The position numbers and the translations under genes were made by a program. DNA of 64,000 bases from Sediminicoccus rosea (GTDB lineage: Bacteria; Pseudomonadota; Alphaproteobacteria; Acetobacterales; Acetobacteraceae): assembly GCF_033547095.1 (NCBI RefSeq), contig NZ_CP137852.1, positions 496,001 through 560,000 of the forward strand, written 5' to 3'. Positions within the stretch are counted from its first letter, which is position 1; every line of letters begins with the position of its first letter. Positions 34,273 to 42,048 of the stretch are shown piece by piece. The notes beneath the pieces were generated by a model. The model did no database searches. It worked only from the letters and a program-made list of their open reading frames with translations, and was not told the DNA's origin.

Positions 34273-35853
34273 ATGTCGCGCATCGCGGTCACGGGCTCAT
34301 TGCCCGGCTCGATCAACGAGAACACGCCCCTCTGGGACTGGATCGGCCAGTTGCGCATCAGCATCGACCCGGGGCTGATCCGCTTCGTGGAGGTGATGGG
34401 CTTCGGCGCCAACTTCTTCGATGTGTCGCTCAACCGCAGCACCGGCGTCCTCACCATCACGCCGCTGTCGCGGGCCGATCATGAATGGTTCGTCGCCAAC
34501 GGCCTCTCGGCCAACATCGCCTTCTCGCTGCGCTTCTTCATGATGGATGGCAGCGTGATGGAAAGCCTGAACGGCTGGTCCGTCGGCGTGGTCAACCTGG
34601 ACGACACGCCGCCGCAGGCCCTGCGCTTCCTGACGGGCGGGACGGTCGCGGCCGGCGCGGCCGGCGCCACCATCGGCCGCCTGCAGGTGACCGACCCCGA
34701 CACCAGCACGGGCTTCACCTTCACCATCCGCGAGGATGACGACTGGCTCTTCATGATGGTGGGCGACACGCTACGCCTGCGCCCCGGCCTCTCCATCCCG
34801 CTGGCCGACGGGCCGGAGCGCGAGCTGGTGATCACCGTCTCGGACGGGTTCCAGTCCAGCGCGCTGACACTTTCGATCGGCGTCACCGCGCTGGGCATCA
34901 ACAGCGGCGGCACAGTGGACCTGTTGGAGACGCATGAGGCCGCGCATGGCTTCCGCTGGGCCGGCCCGGGCAACCTCTTCTCGATGCGGATGAGCCACGA
35001 GATCGCCTCGATCCGTGACTATGGCTCCATCATCCACCTGCAGATGCGCGACGGCAGCGGCGTGACGGTGGAGCAGCCCTCCGTCATCGACCTGATGGAT
35101 GGCTACATCACCTTCGCGGGGAATGGCCTGCCCGCACGGGTCTGGGCGATCTACGAGACGGTGCTCAACCGTGACCCGCGACATGGCGAGATGGCGGCGG
35201 GCGTGGCGCGGCTGGCCGCCGGCGGCACCACCCAGGCCCTGGCCAATGACCTGCTGGCGAGCGCGGAATTCGCCTCCCGCTCCGGCGGGCGCAGCAACAC
35301 CGGCTTCGCCGAGCTGATGTACGCGAACAGCGTCGGCTGGATCGATTCGGGCGGGGTCGGCTTCCACGCCGCCCGGCTCGACCAGGGACGCAGCCGGGCG
35401 GACCTGGTGGATGACTTCGTGAAGTGGCGGATGGATTCGCTCGGCCATGGGCGGCAGCGGGCCGAGAATGGCGGCCTCTTCGTGCCGCGCGACTGGGTGG
35501 ACCGGCTGGATGACCTGACCCCCCGGCAGCTCGACGCGATGAGCTTCGGCCATTGGTGGGCGATCCAGATCCTCTCCGGCGACACCCGCATGCGCGACCT
35601 GCCGGACGTCTTCCACCAGGTGCAGGGCCCGCTGCCGCAATTCACGCTGTTCAGCACCCTGCTGGAGCGGCTCTTCATGACGACCACCGCCGCCCCCGCC
35701 GCCTCGCGCTGGTCGGAGGCGCTGGGGGAGGAACTGCTGAAGCGCGGCGTCTCCTCCTCGGAATACCTCATCGGCCTGGTGCGCGACCTGGAGCTGGACG
35801 AGACGCAGGCCCACATGCTGCCCCAGGGCACCGCCTTCCAGGCCGGCTGGTAG
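34273..35853 (+). CDS. Large protein with cadherin-like and DUF4214-like regions, candidate type I secretion substrate
   Basis: This 526-residue acidic protein has no signal peptide or membrane span. Residues 100-210 look like a beta-rich cadherin/Ig-like module (LQVTDPDTSTGFTF and ELVITVSDGFQSSALTLS). Residues 290-380 resemble DUF4214 (AIYETVLNRDPRHGEMAAG and LLASAEFASRSGG), a module common in RTX-type and other secreted alphaproteobacterial proteins. No clear RTX nonapeptides are seen. A strong AGGAGG site precedes the ATG. Secretion by the exporter at 10.5-13.6 kb is an inference. It stands as a single gene. Confidence 0.65.
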   Translation: MSRIAVTGSLPGSINENTPLWDWIGQLRISIDPGLIRFVEVMGFGANFFDVSLNRSTGVLTITPLSRADHEWFVANGLSANIAFSLRFFMMDGSVMESLNGWSVGVVNLDDTPPQALRFLTGGTVAAGAAGATIGRLQVTDPDTSTGFTFTIREDDDWLFMMVGDTLRLRPGLSIPLADGPERELVITVSDGFQSSALTLSIGVTALGINSGGTVDLLETHEAAHGFRWAGPGNLFSMRMSHEIASIRDYGSIIHLQMRDGSGVTVEQPSVIDLMDGYITFAGNGLPARVWAIYETVLNRDPRHGEMAAGVARLAAGGTTQALANDLLASAEFASRSGGRSNTGFAELMYANSVGWIDSGGVGFHAARLDQGRSRADLVDDFVKWRMDSLGHGRQRAENGGLFVPRDWVDRLDDLTPRQLDAMSFGHWWAIQILSGDTRMRDLPDVFHQVQGPLPQFTLFSTLLERLFMTTTAAPAASRWSEALGEELLKRGVSSSEYLIGLVRDLELDETQAHMLPQGTAFQAGW

Positions 35854-35856
35854 GCG

Positions 35857-36642
35857 TCAGCGCGCCACCAGGTCCCTGTAGGCATGCCAGGTGGCATGGC
35901 CGATCAGCGGCAGCGCGATGACGAGGCCGAGGAAGAAGGGCACCAGCGCGAGGCCGGTGAAGACCACGATCAGTCCGGCCCAGAGCGCCATGGCGCGCCA
36001 GTTCTCCATCACCGCCTGGATCGAGACCGTCACCGCCTCCAGGAAGCTGCAGTCCGGCCGGTCGAGCAGCATGGGCACCGAGACCGCGGCGACCGAGAAG
36101 GTGACCGAGGCCAGGATGAAGCCGAGGCCGGTGCCGATCACCAGGAAGGGAAACAGGTCGTCGCTGCGGAGCAGGGCGACGGGCAGCTCGGCCAGCGAGG
36201 GCGCGAAGTTGATGCCGAAGAACAGCGCGAAGAGCAGCCCCGCCACCCGCACCCAGAAGAGGTGCAGCACCAGCAGCAGCACGCCGATCATGGCGATCTG
36301 CGTCGGGTTGCGGCGGAAGCCGCCGATCGCCTCGGCCAGCGTCGCGCTCTCGCCCGCCTCGCGGCGGCGGCTCGTCTCGTAGAGGCCGGTGGCGAGCAGG
36401 GGGGCGAGGATGAAGAAGCCGGCCGTGGCCGGCAGGATGGCCCAGGCGGTGCCGACCTCGAACATGAGCCAGGCGAAGATCCAGCCGCCCAGCGCCAGGA
36501 CCGCGCCGTAGCTGAGGCTGACCGCCTTGTTGGCCATCATGTCCTGCCAGCCCAGCGTGAGCCAGGTCCAGGGGCGATCCGTGCTGACGCGCCGGATCCG
36601 GCTGGCGCTGATGCCGGTGCCGTCGATCGTTTCGCTGTTCAT
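35857..36642 (-). CDS. DUF2189 family membrane protein
   Basis: This 261-residue inner-membrane protein has about six spans. The N-terminal pattern WTWLTLGWQDMMANKAVSLSYG and the ETSRRREAGESATLAEA segment are typical of DUF2189, a family of unknown function that is often near cytochrome oxidase genes in alphaproteobacteria. ATG 36642 follows a GGA-containing site. It is divergent from ccoN, and its upstream region contains the FNR/FixK box used by the cco operon, so co-regulation is possible. Confidence 0.82.
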   Translation of the reverse strand: MNSETIDGTGISASRIRRVSTDRPWTWLTLGWQDMMANKAVSLSYGAVLALGGWIFAWLMFEVGTAWAILPATAGFFILAPLLATGLYETSRRREAGESATLAEAIGGFRRNPTQIAMIGVLLLVLHLFWVRVAGLLFALFFGINFAPSLAELPVALLRSDDLFPFLVIGTGLGFILASVTFSVAAVSVPMLLDRPDCSFLEAVTVSIQAVMENWRAMALWAGLIVVFTGLALVPFFLGLVIALPLIGHATWHAYRDLVAR

Positions 36643-36732
36643 TCCTGCGCTCCCGTGCCGGTTCGGGGCCAAGTGTAACATCCTCCGATGCGGCCCGCGC
36701 AATTGAGCACCGCCTGCCACGCAACGCGCATT

Positions 36733-36746
36733 GATCCTGATCAAGG
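36733..36746. promoter_or_regulatory. FNR/FixK (anaerobox) binding site
   Basis: TTGATCCTGATCAA is a perfect match to the palindromic consensus TTGAT-N4-ATCAA bound by FNR, FixK and Anr. It lies 85 bases before the ccoN start codon, where micro-aerobic activation of cbb3 oxidase operons is expected. It is also about 91 bases upstream of the divergent DUF2189 gene. Confidence 0.88.
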
Positions 36747-36830
36747 ACGTTGCCCCCTTTGGATGCTTCCGTCCGACCGTGGATCGGGCAAGGCGCCGCG
36801 CTGCGCCCCTATGAGGAAGGACAAAGACCG

Positions 36831-38303
36831 ATGGCCCTGGCAGGTGCCGCCCCATCTGGAGCAATGGCTGTGCGCAGCCGACCCGACTATGTGGAGGCGC
36901 CGATCCGCGCCTTCGCCGTCGCCACCATGTTCTGGGGCGTGGTGGGCTTCCTGGTGGGGGTGGTCATCGCCTCCCAGCTGGCCTTCCCGCTCCTGAATCT
37001 CGACCTGGAATGGACCAGCTTCGGCCGGCTGCGCCCGGTGCACACCAGCGCCGTGATCTTCGCCTTCGGCGGCAATGCGCTGATCGGCACCAGCCTGTTC
37101 ATCGTGCAACGGACCTGCCGCGCGCGCCTCTTCGGCGGCGAGGAGATGGGCTGGTTCATCTTCTGGGGCTACCAGTTCTTCATCGTCACCGCCGCCCTCG
37201 GCTACGTGCTGGGCGTGACGCAGGGCAAGGAATACGCGGAGCCCGAGTGGTTTGCGGACCTCTTCCTGACGGTGCTCTGGGTGATCTACCTGGTGGCCTT
37301 CGGCGGCACGATCGTCCGGCGCGAGGAGCCGCACATCTATGTGGCGAACTGGTTCCTGCTCGCCTTCATCATCACGGTCGCCGTCCTGCACATCGGCAAC
37401 AACATCTCGCTGCCGCTGAGCTGGGGCAGCACCTTCTCCTATGCCGCGCCGGCGGGCGTGCAGGGGGCGATGATCCAGTGGTGGTACGGCCACAACGCGG
37501 TGGGCTTCTTCCTGACCGCGGGCTTCCTCGGCATGATGTACTACTTCATCCCGAAGCAGGCGGACCGGCCGGTCTATTCCTACCGGCTCTCCATCGTGCA
37601 CTTCTGGTCCATCATCTTCCTCTACATCTGGGCGGGGCCCCACCACCTGCACTACACCGCGCTGCCCGACTGGGCGCAGACGCTCGGCATGGTGTTCTCG
37701 GTGATGCTGTGGATGCCGAGCTGGGGCGGGATGATCAACGGAATCATGACGCTCTCGGGTGCCTGGGACAAGCTGCGCACCGATCCCGGCCTGCGCTTCT
37801 CGGTCACCGCCGTCGCCTTCTACGGCATGTCCACCTTCGAAGGCCCCGTCATGTCCATCAAGGCGGTGAACAGCCTGTCGCACTACACCGACTGGACGAT
37901 CGGCCATGTGCATTCGGGCGCGCTCGGCTGGAACGGCTTCATCACCTTCGGCGCGCTCTACTGGCTGGTGCCGGTGCTGTGGAAGAAGCGCGAGATGTTC
38001 AGCTCGCGCCTGATCGAGTGGCACTTCTGGTTGGCCACCCTCGGCATCGTTCTCTACATCACGGCGATGTGGGTCTCGGGCATCATGCAGGGCCTCATGT
38101 GGCGCGCGTATGACGAGCTGGGCTTCCTGCAATACAGCTTCGTCGAGACCGTCGCCGCCATGCATCCCTACTACGTGATCCGCATGCTGGGCGGCCTGCT
38201 CTACCTGACCGGCGCGCTGCTGATGGCGTGGAACATGTACAAGACCATCACGAGCGACGAGGCGGTGGCCACCCTGCCCGCCCGTGCCGTCCCGGCCGAG
38301 TGA
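36831..38303 (+). CDS. ccoN: cbb3-type cytochrome c oxidase catalytic subunit I (CcoN)
   Basis: CcoN is the haem-copper core that reduces oxygen with high affinity in the inner membrane. It has 12 or more spans. The haem and CuB ligand regions include [41 protein letters not shown], and the His pair in [15 protein letters not shown]. The ATG at 36831 follows AGGAAGGA and gives 490 residues, a normal length; a longer frame from 36750 is not conserved. It is the first gene of an eight-gene operon behind an FNR-type box. Confidence 0.97.
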   Translation: MALAGAAPSGAMAVRSRPDYVEAPIRAFAVATMFWGVVGFLVGVVIASQLAFPLLNLDLEWTSFGRLRPVHTSAVIFAFGGNALIGTSLFIVQRTCRARLFGGEEMGWFIFWGYQFFIVTAALGYVLGVTQGKEYAEPEWFADLFLTVLWVIYLVAFGGTIVRREEPHIYVANWFLLAFIITVAVLHIGNNISLPLSWGSTFSYAAPAGVQGAMIQWWYGHNAVGFFLTAGFLGMMYYFIPKQADRPVYSYRLSIVHFWSIIFLYIWAGPHHLHYTALPDWAQTLGMVFSVMLWMPSWGGMINGIMTLSGAWDKLRTDPGLRFSVTAVAFYGMSTFEGPVMSIKAVNSLSHYTDWTIGHVHSGALGWNGFITFGALYWLVPVLWKKREMFSSRLIEWHFWLATLGIVLYITAMWVSGIMQGLMWRAYDELGFLQYSFVETVAAMHPYYVIRMLGGLLYLTGALLMAWNMYKTITSDEAVATLPARAVPAE

Positions 38304-38314
38304 AGGAGGCTCCC

Positions 38315-39046
38315 ATGCTCAAGAAATTCTCCCATGGCATGATCGAGCGGAACGTCATCCTGCTCGGCGTGCTCACCCTCATCACCATCTCCATCGGCGG
38401 GCTCGCGCAGGTGGTGCCGCTCTTCACGGTGGAGAGCACGATCGAGCGCGTGCAGGGCGTGCGTCCCTACACGCCGCTCGAACTGATGGGCCGCAACATC
38501 TATGTGCGCGAGGGCTGCTACGCCTGCCACAGCCAGATGGTGCGCCCCTTCCGCGACGAGGCGGAGCGCTACGGCCATTTCAGCCTGGCGGCCGAGAGCA
38601 TGTATGACCGCCCCTTCCAGTGGGGCAGCAAGCGCACCGGCCCCGACCTCGCCCGGGTCGGCGGCAAGTATTCGGATGACTGGCAGGCGCAGCACCTGCG
38701 TGACCCGCGCTCGCTGGTGCCCGAGAGCATCATGCCGCCCTACTCCTTCCTGGACCGGCCGCTCGACTACCGGAACATCCAGTCGCACCTGCGCGCCCAG
38801 CGCGCGCTCGGCGTGCCCTACAGCGAGGAGATGATCGCCAATGCCCGCGCCGACCTCGAGGCGCAGGCACGGCCCGACGCGGATGGCGCGGCCTTCTCCA
38901 GCCGCTACGCTCGCGCGCGCCAGGGCGCCTTCGACGGCAACCCGGCCGTGGTCACGGAGATGGATGCGCTGGTCGCCTACATGCAGATGCTGGGCACGCT
39001 CGTGCAGTTCCGCGACGTGACGCCCGAACAGCTGCGGCAACAGTGA
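38315..39046 (+). CDS. ccoO: cbb3 oxidase monohaem cytochrome c subunit (CcoO)
   Basis: CcoO is a membrane-anchored cytochrome c that passes electrons from CcoP to CcoN. One anchor helix (residues 12-36) precedes the single haem c motif [14 protein letters not shown] (C68, C71, H72). An axial Met is likely in [11 protein letters not shown] strong AAGGAGG site precedes the ATG at 38315. It is 243 residues long, as is typical. Only 11 bases separate it from ccoN. Confidence 0.97.
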   Translation: MLKKFSHGMIERNVILLGVLTLITISIGGLAQVVPLFTVESTIERVQGVRPYTPLELMGRNIYVREGCYACHSQMVRPFRDEAERYGHFSLAAESMYDRPFQWGSKRTGPDLARVGGKYSDDWQAQHLRDPRSLVPESIMPPYSFLDRPLDYRNIQSHLRAQRALGVPYSEEMIANARADLEAQARPDADGAAFSSRYARARQGAFDGNPAVVTEMDALVAYMQMLGTLVQFRDVTPEQLRQQ

Positions 39047-39058
39047 GGAGGGCGCGCC

Positions 39059-39217
39059 ATGCATGAGCTGCAATCCCTCTTCAACTCGCTCTGGGTCGCC
39101 TGGTTCTTCCTGCTCTTCGGCGGAATCCTGATCTGGACGCTGCGCCCCTCCAAGCGGGCGGAATGGCAACAACGCGGAAGCATGATCTTCCAGGACGATG
39201 AAGACAGGAGGCGCTGA
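39059..39217 (+). CDS. ccoQ: cbb3 oxidase small subunit CcoQ
   Basis: This 52-residue protein has one membrane helix (residues 8-28, FNSLWVAWFFLLFGGILIW) and a short charged cytoplasmic tail, RPSKRAEWQQRG. It lies exactly between ccoO and ccoP, where CcoQ is found. CcoQ stabilises the complex and its association with CcoP. A GAGGAGGG site sits just upstream. The sequence of this family is poorly conserved, so the call rests mainly on size, topology and position. Confidence 0.9.
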   Translation: MHELQSLFNSLWVAWFFLLFGGILIWTLRPSKRAEWQQRGSMIFQDDEDRRR

Positions 39218-39220
39218 GAC

Positions 39221-40090
39221 ATGCCCACCAAGATCGAGAAGGACAGCGTCTCCGGCCAGATGACCACGGGCCACGAGTGGGACGGGCTGAAGGAACTGAA
39301 CACGCCGCTGCCCAAGTGGTGGCTCTACACCTTCTACGCGACCATCCTCTTCTCCCTCGTCTGGGTCGTGCTCTACCCGGCGCTGCCGATCAGCGGCGCC
39401 ACCGGCCTGCTCGGCTGGACGGCGCGTGGCGCGCTGCCGGCGCAGCAGGCGGCGGAACGCGCGCGGATCGAGCCGATGATGGCCCGCCTGCGCGCGGCCA
39501 CGCCCGAGCAGATCGCGGCCGACCCGGAACTGCGCGCCTTCGCGCTGGCCGGCGGGCGCGTCGCCTTCGCCAACAACTGCGCCGGCTGCCACGGCGCGGG
39601 CGGGCAGGGTGCGCCGGGCGGCTTCCCGAGCCTCGCGGATGACGACTGGATCTATGGCGGCAGCTTCGACGCCATCCAGCACACCATCCGCCACGGCGTG
39701 CGCGCGAATGAGAGCGACGAGCAGCGCGGCGTCGCCATGCCCGCCTTCCAGGCGACCGGCATGCTGAACGCGGCGCAGGTGAGCGACACGGCGGAATTCG
39801 TGCTGAGCCTGACCGGCCGCAGCACCGATCCCGCCGCCGTCACCCGCGGCGAGGCGCTCTACGCCGAGAACTGCGCGAGCTGCCATGGCGACCGCGGCGA
39901 GGGCAATCGCGACCTGGGTGCGCCGCGCCTGAATGACCGCATCTGGCTCTATGGCGGCGAGAAGGCGGACATCATGCGCAGCATCGCCAACAGCCGCGCC
40001 GGCGTCATGCCCTCCTGGCAGGGCCGCCTCGACCCCGCGATGATCAACATGCTCACCGTCTACGTGCATGCCCTGGGCGGGGGAGAATAA
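39221..40090 (+). CDS. ccoP: cbb3 oxidase dihaem cytochrome c subunit (CcoP)
   Basis: CcoP is the electron-entry subunit of cbb3 oxidase. It has an N-terminal segment, GHEWDGLKELNTPLPKWW, then one membrane helix (residues 35-58). Two haem c domains follow, with CNNCAGCH-like ligands at C120/C123/H124 (NCAGCHG) and C218/C221/H222 (NCASCHG). The length of 289 residues is normal. It starts three bases after the ccoQ stop and is followed by ccoG ten bases later. Confidence 0.97.
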   Translation: MPTKIEKDSVSGQMTTGHEWDGLKELNTPLPKWWLYTFYATILFSLVWVVLYPALPISGATGLLGWTARGALPAQQAAERARIEPMMARLRAATPEQIAADPELRAFALAGGRVAFANNCAGCHGAGGQGAPGGFPSLADDDWIYGGSFDAIQHTIRHGVRANESDEQRGVAMPAFQATGMLNAAQVSDTAEFVLSLTGRSTDPAAVTRGEALYAENCASCHGDRGEGNRDLGAPRLNDRIWLYGGEKADIMRSIANSRAGVMPSWQGRLDPAMINMLTVYVHALGGGE

Positions 40091-40099
40091 GGTAGCGTC

Positions 40100-41581
40100 A
40101 TGTCCGTGATCCCGCCCCGCGCGCCGCAGATCGAGGAAGGCCCGCTCTACGCCTCGCACCAGAAGGTCTATCCGCGCGCGGTGCAGGGCGTGGTGCGACG
40201 GGTGAAATGGGCCGTGCTCATCCTGCTGCTGGGGCTCTACTACATCGTGCCCTGGCTGCGCTGGGACCGCGGACCCAATGCGCCGGACCAGGCGGTGCTC
40301 GTGGATATGGGCCATGCCCGCCTGTTCTTCTTCTGGTTCGAGCTCTGGCCGCAGGAGATCTACTTCCTCACCGGCATCCTCGTGCTGGGCGCCATCGGCC
40401 TCTTCGCGGTGACCTCGCTCTTCGGGCGGGTCTGGTGCGGCTTCACCTGCCCGCAGACGGTCTGGACCGACCTCTTCATGTGGATCGAGCGCAGGATCGA
40501 GGGCGACCGCAACGCCCGTATCAGGCTCGACCAGGGCCCGAAGGACCGCGCCTGGTGGCGCGCCAAGCTCATCAAGCACGGCGCCTGGCTCGCCATCGCC
40601 ATGGCGACGGGCGGTGCCTGGATCATGTATTTCAACGATGCGCCCACCGTGACCTGGGCGATGCTGACGGGCCAGGCGAGCCTGACCGTCTATGGCTTCT
40701 TCGCGCTCTTCACGGCCACGACCTATGTGCTGGCGGGCGCGGCGCGCGAGCAGGTCTGCACCTACATGTGCCCCTGGCCGCGCTTCCAGGGCGCCATGCT
40801 CGACGAGAACAGCCTCGTCGTCACCTATCGGGACTGGCGGGGCGAGCCGCGCGGCAAGCCGACCGACCCGGGGGCGGGCGATTGCGTGGACTGCAAGGCC
40901 TGCGTGCATGTCTGCCCGACGGGCATCGACATCCGCGACGGGCAGCAGCTCGAATGCATCGGCTGCGGGCTCTGCGTGGATGCCTGCGACGACGTGATGA
41001 AGCGCCTCGATCGCCCCACCGGCCTCGTCGCCTTCGAGACGCTGAAGAACCTCGCCGCCAGCCAGGCCGCGACCAAGGGCATGGCGCCGGGGCCCGAGCG
41101 TCTCGCGCGCGGCATGGCGGTGCGGACGCGGCAGAAGGTGATCCGTCCGCGCACGCTGGTCTATGCCGGCGTGATTGGCGCCGCGCTCATCGTCATGCTG
41201 GGCGCCTGGCTGCTGCGCGAGACGCTGACGCTGACCGTGCTGCGCGACCGCGCGCCGCTCTATGTGCGCCTCTCCGATGGCGGGCTGCGGAACGGCTACA
41301 CGCTGAAGCTCGCCAACAAGCTGCGTGGCGAGCTGGCGCTGCCGCTGGTGCTGGAAGGCCCGCCCGGCCTGCGCCTCGTCGTGCAGGATGCGGCGCTGGA
41401 CGCCGAGGGCCGCCCGCTGCTGACGACGCGCGATGACGGCATCACGCAGTGGCGCGCGCTCGTCACCGCGCCCGAGGGGCTGCGGCTGCGCGGCAGCACG
41501 CCCATCAGCTTCCGCCTGCTCGATGCGGAGGGCCGCACCCTCCTGCGCCATTCCACCGTCTTCCTGGGACCCGACCGATGA
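40100..41581 (+). CDS. ccoG: Cytochrome c oxidase accessory protein CcoG (FixG/RdxA)
   Basis: CcoG is a membrane Fe-S protein required for cbb3 assembly, reported to reduce Cu(II) for delivery to the oxidase. Five membrane spans flank two 4Fe-4S motifs, CVDCKACVHVCP and CIGCGLCVDACD. Two further motifs, WCGFTCPQTVW and CTYMCPWPRFQ, are typical of FixG. A C-terminal FixG Ig-like domain begins near residue 375. It is 493 residues long. Its stop overlaps ccoH (ATGA). Confidence 0.96.
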   Translation: MSVIPPRAPQIEEGPLYASHQKVYPRAVQGVVRRVKWAVLILLLGLYYIVPWLRWDRGPNAPDQAVLVDMGHARLFFFWFELWPQEIYFLTGILVLGAIGLFAVTSLFGRVWCGFTCPQTVWTDLFMWIERRIEGDRNARIRLDQGPKDRAWWRAKLIKHGAWLAIAMATGGAWIMYFNDAPTVTWAMLTGQASLTVYGFFALFTATTYVLAGAAREQVCTYMCPWPRFQGAMLDENSLVVTYRDWRGEPRGKPTDPGAGDCVDCKACVHVCPTGIDIRDGQQLECIGCGLCVDACDDVMKRLDRPTGLVAFETLKNLAASQAATKGMAPGPERLARGMAVRTRQKVIRPRTLVYAGVIGAALIVMLGAWLLRETLTLTVLRDRAPLYVRLSDGGLRNGYTLKLANKLRGELALPLVLEGPPGLRLVVQDAALDAEGRPLLTTRDDGITQWRALVTAPEGLRLRGSTPISFRLLDAEGRTLLRHSTVFLGPDR

Positions 41582-42048
41582 GCATCCAAGCCCATGACCC
41601 CAATCGCGGCCGCTGGATCCCCTGGGTCTTCGTCGGCGGCATGCTCGTGGTGGTGCTGGTCAATGCGGTGCTGATCACCCAGGCCATCGGCACCTTCACC
41701 GGTGTCACGGTCGGCCAGTCCTATGACCGGGGCCGCACCTACAACAACGTTCTGGCCGAGGCGGCGCGGCAGGATGCGCTGGGCTGGACGCTGAACACGC
41801 GGCTCGATGCCGGGTGCCTCGTCGTCAATGCGCGCGACCGCGGCGGCGCGCCGGTGCAGGGCGTGCTGGAGGGCCACATGCTGCGCCCGCTGGATGGCGA
41901 GCGTGTGGCCCTGCCGGAGGCCGCCGGCACCGGGCGCTTCACCGTCGAGTTGCCCGAGCTGCGCGCCGGGCTGTGGGAATTCCGCGGCCTGCTCGTCTCC
42001 CCGCAGGGCGAGCGGCATGACGTGCGGCAGCGTTTCACGCTTCCATGA
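41578..42048 (+). CDS. ccoH: cbb3 assembly protein CcoH (FixH)
   Basis: This 156-residue protein has one N-terminal membrane helix (residues 14-40) and a periplasmic beta-rich domain. A FixH-family segment, QSYDRGRTYNNVLAEAARQ, follows the helix and is the clearest hallmark. CcoH is needed for assembly and stability of cbb3 oxidase. It overlaps ccoG by four bases and ccoI by four bases, which indicates tight translational coupling. Confidence 0.93.
   Translation: MSIQAHDPNRGRWIPWVFVGGMLVVVLVNAVLITQAIGTFTGVTVGQSYDRGRTYNNVLAEAARQDALGWTLNTRLDAGCLVVNARDRGGAPVQGVLEGHMLRPLDGERVALPEAAGTGRFTVELPELRAGLWEFRGLLVSPQGERHDVRQRFTLP

Noticed and set aside
38201-41551. 1116-codon open frame antisense to ccoO, ccoQ, ccoP and ccoG
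   Set aside because: It is a shadow of strong GC-rich codon bias: it opposes well-identified genes with cytochrome and Fe-S motifs, is rich in His, Arg, Gly and Ala, and has no domain.
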